Assembly (NCBI RefSeq): GCF_900659635.1
Contig: NZ_CAACVB010000052.1
Location: forward strand, 1 to 38,581
Reading direction: 5' to 3'
Origin: Actinomadura roseirufa
GTDB lineage: Bacteria > Actinomycetota > Actinomycetes > Streptosporangiales > Streptosporangiaceae
Length of the DNA stretch: 38,581 nt
Shown here piece by piece: positions 8,288-17,667 of the stretch. Both the position numbers and the translations under genes were made by a program. The notes beneath the pieces were generated by a model. It was not told the DNA's origin. It searched no databases and saw only the letters and a program-made list of their open reading frames with translations. Positions within the stretch are counted from its first letter, which is position 1, and each line of letters starts with the position of its first letter.

Positions 8288-9283
8288 GTGGACGTCGACG
8301 CCTACGTGGCCGCGCACAACGCCGACTGGCAGCGCCTGGAGCGGCTGGTCAACCGCGGGCGCAAGCTGACCGGCACGGAGATCGACGAACTGGTCGAGCT
8401 GTACCAGCGGACGGCCACCCACCTGTCGGTGGTGCGCTCCAGCTCACCCGACCCGCAGCTCGTAGGGCGCCTGTCGTCGCTGGTCGCGCGCGCGAGGGCG
8501 GCCGTGGCCGGGGCCCAGGCGCCGCTGTGGCGGGACGTCACCCGGTTCGCGACGGTGTCGTTCCCCGCGGCCGCCTACCGCATGCGGTGGTGGTGGCTGG
8601 GGAGCGCGGTCCTCGGCAACCTGCTCGCGCTCGCGCTCGCCATCTGGATCGTCCACAGCCCGGACGTGCAGGCGAGCATCGGGACGCCTGACGAGATCCG
8701 CGAACTGGTCGACCACGACTTCGCCAACTACTACACCGAGCACTCGGCGGCGTCGTTCGCGTTCCACGTGTGGCTGAACAACGCGTGGGTGTCGGCGGTG
8801 GCGCTCATCTTCGGGATCCTGCTCGGAATCCCCACGGTCTGGGTGCTGCTGCAGAACCAGATCAACCTGGGGGTGACCGGCGGCCTGATGGTCGCCTCCG
8901 GCAAGGGCACCGTCTTCTTCGGCCTGATCCTGCCGCACGGCCTGCTGGAGCTCACCGCCGTGTACCTCGCCTGCGCGGGCGGGCTGAAGATGGGCTGGAC
9001 GGTCATCGATCCGGGGCGCCGCAAGCGCGGCCAGGCGCTCGCCGAAGAGGGGCGCTCGGCCGTCAGCGTCGCGATCGGGCTGGTGGCCGTGCTGCTGGTG
9101 TCGGGCCTCATCGAGGGGTTCGTGACCGGCTGGGTGCACACCACCTGGCTGCGGATCGGCATCGGCGTGGTCGCCGAGGCCGCCTTCCTCGGCTACATCG
9201 TCGTGCTCGGCCGCCGCGCCACCCGCCGCGGCGAGACGGGCGACGCCGAGCTCCGGCCGGATCTGGCTCCCGTCGCGGGCTGA
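8288..9283 (+). CDS. Stage II sporulation protein M-like (DUF95) membrane protein
   Basis: A 331-residue integral membrane protein of the SpoIIM/DUF95 group. It has a soluble N-terminal helical region (residues 1-95), a first membrane segment around WWWLGSAVLGNLLALALAIWIV, and at least four more (AVALIFGILLGIPTVWVLL, FFGLILPHGLLELTAVYLA, VAIGLVAVLLVSGLIEGF, IGVVAEAAFLGYIVVLG). LPHGLLEL is a hallmark of the family. In this actinobacterial cluster it pairs with the RDD, DUF58 and MoxR genes, probably as a membrane partner of the MoxR system, not as a sporulation factor. GTG 8288 is chosen because a -10 element lies 7 nt upstream. Confidence 0.88.
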   Translation: MDVDAYVAAHNADWQRLERLVNRGRKLTGTEIDELVELYQRTATHLSVVRSSSPDPQLVGRLSSLVARARAAVAGAQAPLWRDVTRFATVSFPAAAYRMRWWWLGSAVLGNLLALALAIWIVHSPDVQASIGTPDEIRELVDHDFANYYTEHSAASFAFHVWLNNAWVSAVALIFGILLGIPTVWVLLQNQINLGVTGGLMVASGKGTVFFGLILPHGLLELTAVYLACAGGLKMGWTVIDPGRRKRGQALAEEGRSAVSVAIGLVAVLLVSGLIEGFVTGWVHTTWLRIGIGVVAEAAFLGYIVVLGRRATRRGETGDAELRPDLAPVAG

Positions 9284-9379
9284 GTCCGCCGCCCCGCCGC
9301 CCAGCGCCGCCCGCGGCGCCGAGCGGCGCCTCAGCGGGCTCGGCGGGTCTCGGCCGTCCCGGGCCGCTCTCACGTCACG

Positions 9380-9410
9380 CGAGGCGTTCAGCGTCCGGCT
9401 GAGCGCCTCG
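9380..9410. terminator. Bidirectional terminator between SpoIIM-like and DUF58 genes
   Basis: CGAGGCG (9380-9386) pairs with CGCCTCG (9404-9410) and the stem continues through a T-G wobble into TCAGC/GCTGA, about 13 bp with loop GTCCG. It lies between the ends of two convergent genes. Confidence 0.75.
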
Positions 9411-9450
9411 TGGCGCGCCCTCGCCCGGCCGGCCCGCCCCCGGATCCCCT

Positions 9451-10742
9451 TCAGAGACGGCCGGCGGCCTTGAGGGCCAGGTAGGCGTCCGCGAGCGCCG
9501 GGGCGATTTCCCCGGGCGGCGCGTCCACGACCTCGACGCCGTGCGTGCGCAGCTCGGCGGTGAGGCGGCGGCGCTCGGCGCGGGCCCGCTCGGCCGAGGC
9601 CGCGTCGTACACCGACGCGAGGTCGCCCCGCCCGGCCGCCATCTCGCCGACCCGCGGGTCCGCCACCGCGGCGATCATCACGAGGTGGCGGGCGGTGAGC
9701 CGGGGCAGCAGCGGCAGCAGCCCCTCCTCGATGGCGGCCGTGTTGAGCTCGGTCAGCAGGACGACCAGGCAGCGCTGCCGGACCCGCGCCATCAGCGTCG
9801 ACACCATCCCGGCGGCGTCGCACTCCAGCAGCTCGGGGTCCAGCGGCGCCATGGCGTGCACCATCGCCGGCAGCAGGTCGGTACGGGACGCGCCCTCGAC
9901 GCGGGCGCGGACACGGCGGTCGTAGGCGAGCAGGTCGACCCGGTCCCCGGCGCGGGACGCGAGGGCCCCGAGCAGGAGCGCCGCGTCCATGGAGCAGTCG
10001 AGGCGGGGGATGTCGCCCACGCGTCCCGCGGACGTGCGGCCCGTGTCGAGCACGAGGTAGATGCGCCGGTCGCGTTCGGGTCGCCAGGTCCGGACGACGA
10101 CGTCCGCGCGGCGCGCGGTGGCCCGCCAGTCGATGGAGCGGACGTCGTCGCCGTCCACGTACTCGCGCAACGAGTCGAACTCGGTGCCCTGCCCCCGGAT
10201 CAGCGCTACGTGCTGCCCGGTCAGCTCGCGCAGGCGGGCCAGCTTCGCCGGCAGGTGACGGCGCGACGGGAACGCCGGCAGCGCGCGGACCGTCCAGGGC
10301 GCGGGACGGGAGAGCTGCCGCGCGGCCAGCCCGAGCGGTCCCACGGACCGCACCACGACGGTGATCGCGTTCCGGTCGCCGCGCCGGGTCGGGGTCAGCG
10401 TCATCTCCACCCGGCGGCGCTCGCCCGAAGGGACGTCCACCGTCACCGTGCGCGGCGCGGCACCGGCGCTCGGGGGCCAGACGTCGCGTAGGCGGGCCTT
10501 GAGCCGGCGCCTGCCGAGGTTCTCCACGACCAGCGCCACCCGGGCCGTCTCACCGAGCCGGACACTGGTGTCCCCGGTCCGGTGCAGGCGCAGCGCGCGC
10601 ACGTTCCCGGCCAGGGCGAGGTCGGCGGCGACGCCGAGGAGAAGGACCCCCCACAGCGCGAGCAGCGTCCACCAGCTCGGCAGGAACAGCGGCGTCACCG
10701 CGCCGAGCAGCGCCAGGAGCCCGAGGCGTCCGGTCAGCGCCA

Positions 10743-10743
<1 letters not shown>
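9451..10743 (-). CDS. DUF58 domain-containing protein (MoxR-associated)
   Basis: A 430-residue protein with two membrane segments near residues 8-20 and 23-45, then a beta-rich region and the DUF58 signature GTEFDSLREYVDGDDVRSID at about 186-205. The C-terminal half resembles a von Willebrand A-like fold (IYLVLDTGRT, DCSMDAALLLG). DUF58 proteins are nearly always encoded beside MoxR AAA+ ATPases and are thought to act with them as chaperone-like assembly factors at the membrane. The ATG at 10743 shares its A with the moxR stop (TGATG), so translation is likely coupled. This is the last gene of the five-gene minus-strand operon. Confidence 0.92.
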
Positions 10744-11791
<1,048 letters not shown>

Positions 11792-11795
<4 letters not shown>

Positions 11796-13012
11796 GACTC
11801 GCGTACCTGCCTTTCCAGGGCGTCGAGGACGTCGGTGAGGGCGATGAGGCCCGCGTCGTCCGCGGGTTCAGGACCGTACAGGGCGGCGCCTACCGCCGCC
11901 TCTTCGTCATCAGTGCGCAGGGTGACGGCGGCGACGATCTCATGCATGGCCGCCGGGTCCTGCGCGCTCGCCCGCGGCAGGCCCAGCAGGGGGACGATGC
12001 GTTCGCGCGCCCCCGCGCGCAGGGCGTCGGCGGCCCGGTCCCGGGCGCGGGCCGCGCGGTACAGGCGGGCCCGGCCCTCCACCGTCTCGGCGGACCGCAC
12101 GACGACCGGCAGCGCCTCGGCCACGACCGGGCCCAGCCTGCGGCCCCGCCACAGCGCCACCAGCAGGACGGCGACCACCAGTTCGAAGAAGAACAGCCAC
12201 ACCCCGAACGGGACCATGTCGAAGATCGTCCTGTCGCCGTGCTCCGTGCCGGCGGCGGGCTTGTCGGGGATCAGCCACACGACGGAGGAGCGGGCTCCGG
12301 CGAGGTTCATGGCGAGGGAGGCGTTGCCCTCCTCCGCGAGATGCTCGTTGGTGAGGAAGGCGGCCGTGCCCAGGATCGTGACGGTCCGGCCGGCCGACCG
12401 GGTCTGCACCAGGCGCGGCCACTCGCCCGCCCGGTAGCACGCGGTGGCGTTCGCCGGGGCCTCGAAGGTCTGCGCCTCCCCGAAGGTGACGCGTCCCGCG
12501 ACCGTCGCGGCCTGGAGGCCGCACCCGGGTTCCGCCGTCCTGTCGAAGCTCGGGCCCGCGTTCCGCACCTCGGGGGCCAGCGCGTCCAGCGCGTCCCGTC
12601 CGGGACGGACGAGCAGGAGGTCGCCCTGGGCTTCGCGCAGCCGGTCGAGGTCGTCGGAGGTGAGCCTCTCGGAGCGGGTCACCACCAAGACGGTGCCGGG
12701 AAGGGCCGCCGCTGTGGCCTGCCCCGCGTTCCGGGCGACGGTGATCGGGGTCCCACGCTGCTTGAGGATTTCGGCGAGGGCGCGTGCGCCGTCCTTCTTC
12801 GGGGAGGTGGGGTCGAGTTCCTCTGGCGAGCCCGAGGGGCGGAGCGCCGCCAACCCCACGGCGATGACCACCATGAGCAGGAGCGCGCCCACGACACCGC
12901 GTGCAGACCGCCAGCGTCGCCCGGCGACCTGCCTGGCCGACGGCTCCGCCTTCCCCTCCCCGCCGGCTCCAGCGCCCGCACCGGCGCTCTGGGCCGGGGC
13001 CCGGGTCACCAT
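11792..13012 (-). CDS. DUF4350 domain-containing membrane protein
   Basis: A 406-residue protein. A short Ala/Gly-rich cytosolic N-terminus leads to one membrane segment at about 39-57 (GVVGALLLMVVIAVGLAAL). An extracytoplasmic DUF4350 domain follows (about 60-265), with the ABC-type glutamine-amidotransferase-like pattern GARALAEILKQRGTPITVA and LPGTVLVVTRSERLTSDDLDRL. A second membrane segment at about 269-288 (GVWLFFFELVVAVLLVALW) and a cytosolic tail complete it. It overlaps DUF4129 by 7 nt and MoxR by 4 nt, so it belongs to the same translationally coupled unit. The function of the family is unknown; a membrane scaffold for the MoxR complex is plausible. Confidence 0.88.
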
Positions 13013-13728
13013 CGTGGGCCCCCGTCCTCCTCGGCCCCGGCCGCCGCGCCCACGCCGGCCGGGGTCAGGCCGTCGGGCTCCAGCGGTTTCGGCCTGGCCG
13101 CCTGCATCCGCTCATCCAGATCCTTGACCTGGGCGTATCCCTCGGACGTGCCGGGCCGGTCGCCGTACCAGACGTCGTCGAAGACGCGCACGCCCACGCT
13201 CAGCGCGGCCGCCAGCGCGGGCACCGCCACCGAGGCCTCCGCCGCCAGCTCGTCGGCGGTGCGACCCGGCCGCGGCGCGAGGACGGCGCGCTCCTCCAGG
13301 TCGCGGGCGACGGCGCGCAGCCGTTCCCGGATCGCCTCGGCCCACTGCCCGGCCGCGGCGAGCCGCTCGGCGGCCTCCCGGTGGTCGAGCGCGGTGGAGG
13401 GCTCCTCGCCCAGCAGCGCCTCCGTGCGCGAGCGCGGGTTCCCGCGGCCCCACATGAGCCATACGACCACGGCCACCGCCACGATCGCGACGACGGCGAT
13501 GACGAGCAGCGATACCCAGCCGCCGTCGTTGCCGTGCGCGTTCGGCTGGGCCGCCTTGTCGAAGAGATCGCGGAGCCAGTCGGAGAAGCGGTCCCAGGCG
13601 CGCTCCAGCCAGGACGGCTTGTCGCGCTGGTAGACCTGCTTGTCCAGCTCCCGCCGGGCCATGTCGCGCGCCTCGTCGCGACCGACCGGGTCCAGCATGA
13701 GGGCCACGCCGCTCACCGCGCTCCTCAC
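13006..13728 (-). CDS. DUF4129 domain-containing protein
   Basis: A 240-residue protein with one membrane segment at about 71-93 (WVSLLVIAVVAIVAVAVVV), an N-terminal juxtamembrane amphipathic stretch (WLERAWDRFSDWLRDLFDK) and a cytosolic C-terminal DUF4129 domain (AAERLAAAGQWAEAIRERLR, TADELAAEA, FDDVWYGDRPGT). GTG at 13728 overlaps the stop of the preceding gene as GTGA. The frame runs open far upstream, but those codons are in the overlapping gene's other frame. The family occurs with MoxR and transglutaminase-like genes; its role is unknown. Confidence 0.88.
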   Translation of the reverse strand: MRSAVSGVALMLDPVGRDEARDMARRELDKQVYQRDKPSWLERAWDRFSDWLRDLFDKAAQPNAHGNDGGWVSLLVIAVVAIVAVAVVVWLMWGRGNPRSRTEALLGEEPSTALDHREAAERLAAAGQWAEAIRERLRAVARDLEERAVLAPRPGRTADELAAEASVAVPALAAALSVGVRVFDDVWYGDRPGTSEGYAQVKDLDERMQAARPKPLEPDGLTPAGVGAAAGAEEDGGPRW

Positions 13729-14780
13729 CGGCCCACCCCGTTCCCCGGCCGTGCGGTCACCGGACCCGGCCGCCAGAGTTCGATGAAGCCCGTCCCCGCC
13801 GCGCCGGGCCCCGCCTCTCCCAGCGCGGACACGGCCGCCGCGGACCGTCCCCGGGTGCGCAGGTCGAGATCGAGCCCCTCGCGGCGCATCCGCCGGTCCA
13901 TGTACAGCAGGGCGATCACGCCCGCGTCGAACGGCAGCACCACGGACCAGCTCACGATGCGCCCGATCGTGTCCAGAGCCAGGGCGGCCACGGCCGCACC
14001 GCCGTCCGGGTGGGCGCCGAAGAACAGGAACTGCACGACCAGGAACGGGATGCGCAGGGCGAAGAACCCCATGAACACCGTCACCAGGAGGGCCAGCAGG
14101 AGCGTTCCGCAGGTGCGCAGCCAGCGCCCCCGGGAGAGCGTCCGGGCTCGGCGCAGCGCACCGAAGACGGTCTGCCTCTCCAAGACGACGGCGGGCACCG
14201 CCTGGACCAGGAGGATGTACAGCCACACCATCAGCGCGACGCCGATGGGAAAGCCCAGGATCGCCGTCATCACTTCTAGCGCGGGATGGGCGTCCGCGGC
14301 CACGAGCAAGAAGAACGGGACGGTGGGCAGGAGCAGCGCGATCAGCGACGTCCCCATGACCACGGCCGCGGTGGCGGCGAGACGGCCCAGCCTGGGGCGC
14401 GCGTCCCGCCACGCCTGGCCGGGCGGGATCGGAAGTCCCATCAGCTCGCGCCCGAGAATAGGGGCGATCAACCCCGACATGAGCAGGATCCCGTACGCCG
14501 ACAGCACGAGCCCGATGACGGCGAGCGTGGCCTGAGCCCCGAGGGACTTCATCACCATGCCGGGTGTGACCTCGTCCCGGGCGTCGTCTCCGATGAAGAA
14601 GTAGGCCACGATCGAACTCGTCACCTGCAGGACGGTGCTGACGGTGAACGCCAGGCCCAGCGTCGTGCGCGGGCGGCGGCGGACGCCGGCGATGGCGCCG
14701 TCCAGCATCTCCGAGATGGACATGGGGCGGAACGGGACGTCGCTGTCCACGTCGTCGTCCCAGCCGTCCGGTCCCGGCAT
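13725..14780 (-). CDS. Polytopic membrane protein of the glycerophosphoryl diester phosphodiesterase membrane-domain type
   Basis: A 351-residue membrane protein with about six hydrophobic segments, including LGLAFTVSTVLQVTSSIVAYFF, ATLAVIGLVLSAYGILLMSG, AVVMGTSLIALLLPTVPFFL and LLLALLVTVFMGFFAL. The N-terminal motif FRPMSISEMLDGAIAGVRRR and the segment AVPAVVLERQTVFGALRRA match the membrane domain found in some glycerophosphodiesterases, but no catalytic domain is present, so enzyme activity is not claimed. The start at 14780 has GGGAG 5 nt upstream; an earlier GTG or ATG would add a poorly conserved 19 residues. It is the first gene of the minus-strand operon, with its promoter somewhere in 14781-15000. 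Confidence 0.78.
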   Translation of the reverse strand: MPGPDGWDDDVDSDVPFRPMSISEMLDGAIAGVRRRPRTTLGLAFTVSTVLQVTSSIVAYFFIGDDARDEVTPGMVMKSLGAQATLAVIGLVLSAYGILLMSGLIAPILGRELMGLPIPPGQAWRDARPRLGRLAATAAVVMGTSLIALLLPTVPFFLLVAADAHPALEVMTAILGFPIGVALMVWLYILLVQAVPAVVLERQTVFGALRRARTLSRGRWLRTCGTLLLALLVTVFMGFFALRIPFLVVQFLFFGAHPDGGAAVAALALDTIGRIVSWSVVLPFDAGVIALLYMDRRMRREGLDLDLRTRGRSAAAVSALGEAGPGAAGTGFIELWRPGPVTARPGNGVGR

Positions 14781-15103
14781 CTCGGCTCCCTGCGATGTCT
14801 GGCGGGGGTCTCCGGCGCGTTCGCCCCGGCCGGGCACCTCCGCGTCCGGGTCCGTTCCCAGGTGCGGCGGGCCGTCCCCTGGCGGCCACCGGTCAGGTCA
14901 TCCTGTCACGGGTGGGCCGCCGCGAACGCCGTCACCGCCCCGGTCGGACGAAGACCACCGAACCCGGTCAACCTGGCGTAGGTCTCGGGAGTCCCCATTG
15001 ACAGCCCGGCCGGTCGAATCCGGCCGTTTGTATAAGGACCGCATAAGGCGACGGCATGCGCGGATGCGTGCCCGAGGCCGCCGGCCCGACGCCAGGAGGA
15101 GTC
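14781..15103. other. Divergent intergenic region upstream of mtrA
   Basis: This 323-nt region must hold the promoters of the minus-strand membrane/MoxR operon and of mtrA. TTGACA at 14998-15003 and TATAAG at 15031-15036 are near-consensus boxes, but 27 bp apart. Between them is the inverted repeat CGGCCGG (15007-15013)/CCGGCCG (15020-15026) with a 6-nt centre. No protein gene is evident in the region. Confidence 0.5.
15007..15026. promoter_or_regulatory. Inverted repeat in the mtrA upstream region, candidate operator
   Basis: CGGCCGG and CCGGCCG are perfect 7-bp arms around TCGAAT. The site ends 4 bp before TATAAG (15031-15036) and covers where its -35 would be, so a bound protein would control that promoter. 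It could also act as an RNA hairpin if transcription starts further upstream. Confidence 0.4.
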
Positions 15104-15208
15104 ATGTACGAGGCAAACGCGGGTAACCTTGCACGCCAAGGCATATCTCTCCCTGGCGAGGTGGGGCAGGAGCGACTCACCCCACTCCACCGAACCCCTA
15201 CTTTGTGA
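15104..15208 (+). CDS. Possible 34-aa leader peptide upstream of mtrA
   Basis: ATG 15104 has an excellent ribosome-binding site (GGAGGA at 15095-15100) and reads 34 codons to TGA at 15206-15208, starting MYEANAGNLARQGISL. It ends 2 nt before the preferred mtrA start at 15211, in another frame. The strength of the site and the tight junction suggest translational coupling or a small regulatory protein. The composition is unremarkable and no family is recognised. The mtrA -10 lies inside its last codons. Confidence 0.45.
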   Translation: MYEANAGNLARQGISLPGEVGQERLTPLHRTPTL

Positions 15209-15210
15209 CG
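15199..15210 (+). promoter_or_regulatory. Leaderless promoter of mtrA
   Basis: TACTTT at 15199-15204 is a good -10 hexamer and 6 nt separate it from ATG 15211. A transcript starting at 15211 would begin with the start codon. This supports ATG 15211 over GTG 15205 and gives mtrA a second mode of expression besides the longer transcript through the small ORF. Confidence 0.5.
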
Positions 15211-15897
15211 ATGAGGGCCATGAGAGGACGAGTACTGGTCGTCGACGACGATCTCGCTCTCGCCGAGATGCTCGGCATCGTGCTGAGGGGCGAGGGTTTC
15301 GAGCCCTCGTTCGTGCACGACGGCGACAAGGCGCTCGAGGCGTTCCGGGAGACCCGGCCGGACCTCGTGCTGCTCGACCTGATGCTGCCGGGGGCCGACG
15401 GGATCGACGTGTGCCGGCAGATCCGCGCCGAGTCGGGCGTCCCGATCGTCATGCTCACGGCCAAGAGCGACACGGTGGACGTGGTCCTCGGCCTGGAGTC
15501 GGGTGCCGACGACTACATCGTCAAGCCCTTCAAGCCGAAGGAACTCGTCGCACGGGTGCGCGCGCGCCTGCGCCGTACGGACGAACCGGCCCCCGAGACC
15601 CTGCAGATAGGGGACATCACCATCGATGTCGCCGGGCACTCGGTCAAGCGCGGCGACAAGCACATCCCGCTCACCCCGCTGGAGTTCGACCTCCTGGTCG
15701 CGCTGGCCCGCAAGCCGCGCCAGGTGTTCACCCGCGAGGTGCTGCTGGAACAGGTCTGGGGCTACCGCCACGCCGCCGACACGCGGCTCGTGAACGTCCA
15801 CGTGCAGCGGCTCCGCGCCAAGATCGAGAAGGATCCGGAGCGGCCGGAGATCGTCGTCACCGTGCGCGGCGTCGGCTACAAGGCCGGTCCCGCCTGA
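15211..15897 (+). CDS. mtrA: Two-component response regulator MtrA
   Basis: An OmpR/PhoB-type DNA-binding response regulator, partner of MtrB, controlling cell-wall and cell-division genes and, in mycelial actinomycetes, development. From ATG 15211 it is 228 residues, the same length as mycobacterial MtrA. The receiver domain (about 5-118) has the acidic pair in VVDDD, phospho-acceptor D56 in LLDLMLPG, the conserved T in LTAK and the K in VKPFKPKE. The winged-helix domain (about 130-226) ends with LVNVHVQRLRAKIE and VRGVGYKAG. GTG 15205 would add two residues; ATG 15211 aligns better and suits the -10 at 15199. mtrB and lpqB follow. Confidence 0.97.
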   Translation: MRAMRGRVLVVDDDLALAEMLGIVLRGEGFEPSFVHDGDKALEAFRETRPDLVLLDLMLPGADGIDVCRQIRAESGVPIVMLTAKSDTVDVVLGLESGADDYIVKPFKPKELVARVRARLRRTDEPAPETLQIGDITIDVAGHSVKRGDKHIPLTPLEFDLLVALARKPRQVFTREVLLEQVWGYRHAADTRLVNVHVQRLRAKIEKDPERPEIVVTVRGVGYKAGPA

Positions 15898-16026
15898 CCG
15901 GGCGCCCGGAGCCCCTCGTGACCCCCGGAACGGCCCGCCGATGACCCTCTCGCCGACCACACCGCCCCCGCCCTCGCCTCCGTCGCCACCCGGGCCGGTG
16001 GCGACGGGAGGGCCGGTGACGCTGCC

Positions 16027-17667
16027 GTGAACCTGCACATGGATCGGGCCAAGCGCCTCGTCCGGCGCGGGCTCGGCGCCGTCCGGCGGGTCGTGCGCGG
16101 GGTCGCGCGCCGCGGCTACAAGCGCTGGCGGCGTTCCATCCAGGTCCGCATCGTCACCTCCACGCTCTGCATCTCGGCGATCGTGGTGGCGATCCTGGGG
16201 GCGTTCCTCATGCAGCAGGTGTCGTCCGCCCTCATGGACGGCAAGGTCAAGGCGGCCCGGCTCCAGCTGGACGACGGGCTCGCCCAGGTACAGCGCGACC
16301 TGGGGAACACCACCACCGAGGACGGGGACCGGCTGAGCGCGACCGCCGACCGGCTGAAGTCGCGCAGCGGCCCCTCCGGCCTGTACGAGGTCTACATCCG
16401 CGACACTTCCGAGAAGTACTTCGGCGGGTACGCCACCAACGAGCTCCGCCAGGAAAGCGTCCCGCGGCGGCTGCGGGAGGAACTCCAGCACGCACCGACC
16501 GGTTCACGGGCCTACACCTACGGCAGGCTCACCTACGTCGACGGCGGCGCGCCCGAACGCGGCCTCATCGTGGGCGGCAGGACCGGTCAGTTCGAGCTGT
16601 ACTACCTGTTCCCGCTGGACGAGGAGCAGCGGACCCTGACCAACGTGGGCCGCTCCATGGCCGGCGTGGGAATCGTCCTGGTACTTCTTCTGGCCGCGAT
16701 CGCCTCACTGGTCACCCGGCAGGTCGTCATCCCGGTCAGGCTGGCCGCCCAAGGAGCGCAACGGCTCGCCGCGGGGCGGCTGGAGGAACGGATGCGCGTC
16801 AGGGGAGAGGACGACCTGGCCCGCCTCGCCCGCTCCTTCAACGACATGGCCGCCAACCTCCAGGAGAAGATCGGCGAGCTCGAGGACCTCTCCCAGGTGC
16901 AGCGCCAGTTCGTGTCGGACGTCTCCCACGAGCTCCGCACGCCGCTGACCACCATCAGGATCGCCGCCGACATGCTCTACGAGCATCGCGACACCTTCGG
17001 CGACCCGGCCGTCGGACGGTCCGCGGAGCTGCTGCAGAGCCAGCTCGAACGGTTCGAGTCCCTCCTGGCCGACCTGCTGGAGATCAGCCGTCACGACGCG
17101 GGCGCCGCGACCCTGGACGCCGAGTCGCTCGACATGCGCGACCTCGTCCTGCGCAGCGTGGGCGACATCCAGGGCCTCGCCGAACGCAAGGGCAGCAAGG
17201 TCGTCCTGCAACTTCCGGGGGAGCCGTGCATGGCCGAGGTCGACCGCCGCAGGGTCGAGCGCATCATGCGCAACCTGCTCGTCAACGCCGTCGAGCACGG
17301 GGAGGGCGAGGACATCGTGGTCTCCGTCGGCGCCGACCGTGACGCGGTGGCGGTCGCTGTCCGCGACCACGGTGTCGGGCTGAAGGCAGGGGAGGGGCAG
17401 ATGGTCTTCGACCGCTTCTGGCGCGCCGACCCCGCGCGCGCCCGCACCACGGGAGGCACCGGCCTGGGCCTGTCGATCTCCCGGGAGGACGCGCAGCTGC
17501 ACGGCGGCTGGCTCCAGGCATGGGGCGAACCCGGCGCCGGCTCCCAGTTCCGCTTGTCCCTGCCCCGCGTCGCCGGGGCCGAGCTCCGGGGGTCACCGCT
17601 CCCGCTCGTCCCACCAGGAGCGGGTGACGCACGGCCCCTCTTCGCGGAGCTGGAGGCAGGAGAGTGA
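16027..17667 (+). CDS. mtrB: Two-component sensor histidine kinase MtrB
   Basis: A 546-residue membrane histidine kinase that phosphorylates MtrA. A basic N-terminal segment precedes membrane helix 1 (about 41-63). An extracytoplasmic sensor region follows, then helix 2 (about 211-235, AGVGIVLVLLLAAIASLV), a HAMP linker and the HisKA domain with phospho-acceptor H301 in DVSHELRTPL. The ATPase domain has its N box (NLLVNAVEHG), G1 (RDHGVGL) and G2 (GGTGLGLSI). The start is GTG 16027, which overlaps the TGA of a 29-codon Pro-rich frame from 15941. Its stop overlaps lpqB as GTGA, so kinase and lipoprotein are translationally coupled. Confidence 0.96.
   Translation: MNLHMDRAKRLVRRGLGAVRRVVRGVARRGYKRWRRSIQVRIVTSTLCISAIVVAILGAFLMQQVSSALMDGKVKAARLQLDDGLAQVQRDLGNTTTEDGDRLSATADRLKSRSGPSGLYEVYIRDTSEKYFGGYATNELRQESVPRRLREELQHAPTGSRAYTYGRLTYVDGGAPERGLIVGGRTGQFELYYLFPLDEEQRTLTNVGRSMAGVGIVLVLLLAAIASLVTRQVVIPVRLAAQGAQRLAAGRLEERMRVRGEDDLARLARSFNDMAANLQEKIGELEDLSQVQRQFVSDVSHELRTPLTTIRIAADMLYEHRDTFGDPAVGRSAELLQSQLERFESLLADLLEISRHDAGAATLDAESLDMRDLVLRSVGDIQGLAERKGSKVVLQLPGEPCMAEVDRRRVERIMRNLLVNAVEHGEGEDIVVSVGADRDAVAVAVRDHGVGLKAGEGQMVFDRFWRADPARARTTGGTGLGLSISREDAQLHGGWLQAWGEPGAGSQFRLSLPRVAGAELRGSPLPLVPPGAGDARPLFAELEAGE

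Noticed and set aside
8288..9283. True sporulation protein SpoIIM
   Set aside because: The family is broad and in actinobacteria accompanies MoxR/DUF58 genes; no engulfment genes are nearby.
13006..14889. One long 627-codon protein joining DUF4129 to the upstream gene region
   Set aside because: The upstream part is an off-frame reading of the membrane protein gene; a GTGA overlap marks the true DUF4129 start.
15941..16030. A 29-codon Pro-rich ORF whose stop overlaps the mtrB GTG
   Set aside because: No ribosome-binding site and low-complexity sequence; the overlap is interesting but probably chance or a remnant of a longer MtrB N-terminus.
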